From Nitrososphaerota archaeon (GTDB lineage: Archaea > Thermoproteota > Nitrososphaeria > Nitrososphaerales > Nitrosopumilaceae): a DNA stretch of 14,147 nucleotides. Below, piece after piece: positions 13,671 through 14,147 of the stretch. The notes under the pieces are model-generated. The model was given only the letters and a program-made list of their open reading frames with translations. It had not been told where the DNA came from and searched no databases. The stretch covers positions 1 to 14,147 of the forward strand of contig JAUXKJ010000001.1 in the NCBI GenBank assembly GCA_030624325.1. Direction: 5' to 3'. How positions within the stretch are numbered: the stretch's first letter is position 1; every line of letters starts with the position of its first letter. The position numbers and the translations under genes are program-made.

Positions 13671-13847
13671 TTAGTTATTTTCCAATTTGGCAATTTTCAT
13701 TTTAATAGAATCAAGCATATCTTGATAGTGGATTATCAATAATTTGTCTTTTTTACCTTCACTCCAGACAAATCTAGAATCAACCCTAGTTTGATACATA
13801 TCTCTTAATCTGCGTAATTCTCTTAATTCTTCGACTTTCTTTCCCAT
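13671..13847 (-). CDS. Small helical protein, 58 residues
   Basis: A short ORF from ATG at 13847 to TAA at 13671. An in-frame TGA lies five codons upstream of the ATG, so the ATG is the only good start. The product is highly charged and looks helical throughout: 'GKKVEELRELRRLRDMYQTR' at the N-terminus, a central 'FVWSEGKKDK' turn and a second amphipathic helix around 36-57 ending 'KIAKLENN'. This resembles a small two-helix hairpin. Codon use and amino-acid composition look like those of the neighbouring real genes, and no overlapping ORF explains it. I do not recognise a family and assign no function. Confidence 0.55.
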   Translation of the reverse strand: MGKKVEELRELRRLRDMYQTRVDSRFVWSEGKKDKLLIIHYQDMLDSIKMKIAKLENN

Positions 13848-13882
13848 TTCTGCTGGATCTCATGAATCGATTTTAATTGGTT

Positions 13883-13948
13883 TCATTTTACTACTATGAA
13901 TAAGGTAAGTAAAGCCAAACCAATGTAAAGAATAATGATGCTATTCAT
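13883..13948 (-). CDS. Candidate 21-residue single-helix membrane microprotein
   Basis: The minus strand from ATG at 13948 to TGA at 13883 encodes 21 residues that are almost entirely hydrophobic, beginning MNSIIILYIGLALL and ending in Lys. This is long enough for one membrane helix. The ORF has no overlapping competitor of note. ORFs this small occur often by chance, and AT-rich sequence favours hydrophobic codons, so this is only a candidate. Confidence 0.3.
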   Translation of the reverse strand: MNSIIILYIGLALLTLFIVVK

Positions 13949-13973
13949 TGATATTGCCTAAACCTATGTTTTG

Positions 13974-14087
13974 ATGAAATTGGTAGCACCGAGAATCCAC
14001 GATAAAGTTTTTTCATTTCGTCATTTAGAGGTTTTGCTAGATATCGCTCACAAAGTAGACGAAAGTATGTTTTGTTGGAAAGGTTAA
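13974..14087 (+). CDS. Candidate 37-residue ORF or gene remnant
   Basis: ATG at 13974 to TAA at 14085-14087 encodes 37 residues with a protein-like central segment 'SFRHLEVLLDIAHKVDES' that would form an amphipathic helix. The frame is closed by stops directly upstream. It ends where copy 3 of the direct repeat begins. It could be a small real gene, a decayed fragment or chance; no family is recognised and no promoter is clear. Confidence 0.22.
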   Translation: MKLVAPRIHDKVFSFRHLEVLLDIAHKVDESMFCWKG

Positions 14088-14090
14088 CAG

Positions 14091-14110
14091 TTCGTATCAA
14101 ATGCAATTTT
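14091..14110 (+). repeat. Direct repeat, copy 3
   Basis: TTCGTATCAAATGCAATTTT, with ACAG directly upstream as in copy 2. It begins three bases after the stop of the 37-residue ORF. Confidence 0.42.
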
Positions 14111-14147
14111 GAACTATTGCAAAATCTTCGAATTCATTATTTTTGGA

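Larger units (their letters stand above)
13848..14147. other. 300-base region without a confident gene
   Basis: This right-hand end holds two very short ORFs (a 21-residue transmembrane-like peptide on the minus strand at 13883-13948 and a 37-residue ORF on the plus strand at 13974-14087) and copy 3 of the direct repeat at 14091-14110. No tRNA, CRISPR repeat or clear promoter was seen. The last 37 bases contain nothing I can name. Confidence 0.6.

Noticed and set aside
13928..13980. Possible box C/D small RNA (TGATG-like elements)
   Set aside because: No matching CTGA D box at suitable spacing was found; the TGATG elements are explained by AT-rich sequence.
1..14147. Search by eye for CRISPR arrays, insertion sequences, tRNA/rRNA genes, toxin-antitoxin or phage modules
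   Set aside because: No regularly spaced repeat array, transposase, cloverleaf or such gene pair was found; the window is mostly ordinary chromosomal genes.

Overview
The window is AT-rich (roughly one third G+C by eye) and reads as a chromosomal segment of an ammonia-oxidising thaumarchaeon, Nitrosopumilus-like. The reasons are: a CdvA-type PRC-barrel/coiled-coil cell-division protein, a 20S proteasome beta subunit, archaeal tRNA methyltransferase TrmI, an archaeal PUA-domain protein, archaeal phosphoglycolate phosphatase, an MJ1316-type RNA-repair domain protein beside the start of a DRG-family GTPase, many TTG start codons, and TATA-like boxes about 25-30 bases before start codons, which implies leaderless mRNAs. 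The organism is inferred from gene content only; no rRNA or tRNA gene is present.

Layout. 1-274 (minus): first codons of a probable DRG GTPase, preceded by a small MJ1316/DUF504 protein. 374-2953 (plus): phosphoglycolate phosphatase and arginyl-tRNA synthetase, 3 bases apart. 3055-4027 (plus): two stand-alone receiver-domain proteins, each with its own promoter; the first carries a perfect 8-bp-arm palindrome just downstream of its TATA box. 4101-8487 (plus): tRNA m1A methyltransferase, a coiled-coil protein, ADP-dependent NAD(P)H-hydrate dehydratase closely followed by an M20 metallopeptidase, and a proteasome beta subunit. 8484-12365 (minus): PUA-domain protein and homoserine dehydrogenase (overlapping TTGA), MsrB and a double-domain ThyX-like protein, then a 93-residue conserved-looking protein. 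12499-13377 (plus): CdvA. 13422-14147: a small two-helix membrane protein, a 58-residue helical protein, two very short ORFs and three copies of a short direct repeat.

The content is mainly housekeeping: translation and tRNA modification (ArgS, TrmI, PUA protein), metabolite repair and salvage (Pgp, NnrD, MsrB), amino-acid and nucleotide synthesis (Hom, ThyX-like), proteolysis (PsmB, M20 peptidase), signalling (two receivers) and division (CdvA). I found no CRISPR array, transposon, phage module, toxin-antitoxin pair or obvious new multi-gene system. The points most worth checking are: the proteasome beta subunit has Ala where the catalytic Thr1 should be; the ThyX-like protein has its signature motif split between two degenerate halves; the 13.4-14.1 kb end holds a threefold repeat and tiny ORFs; and the first receiver gene has a likely operator.
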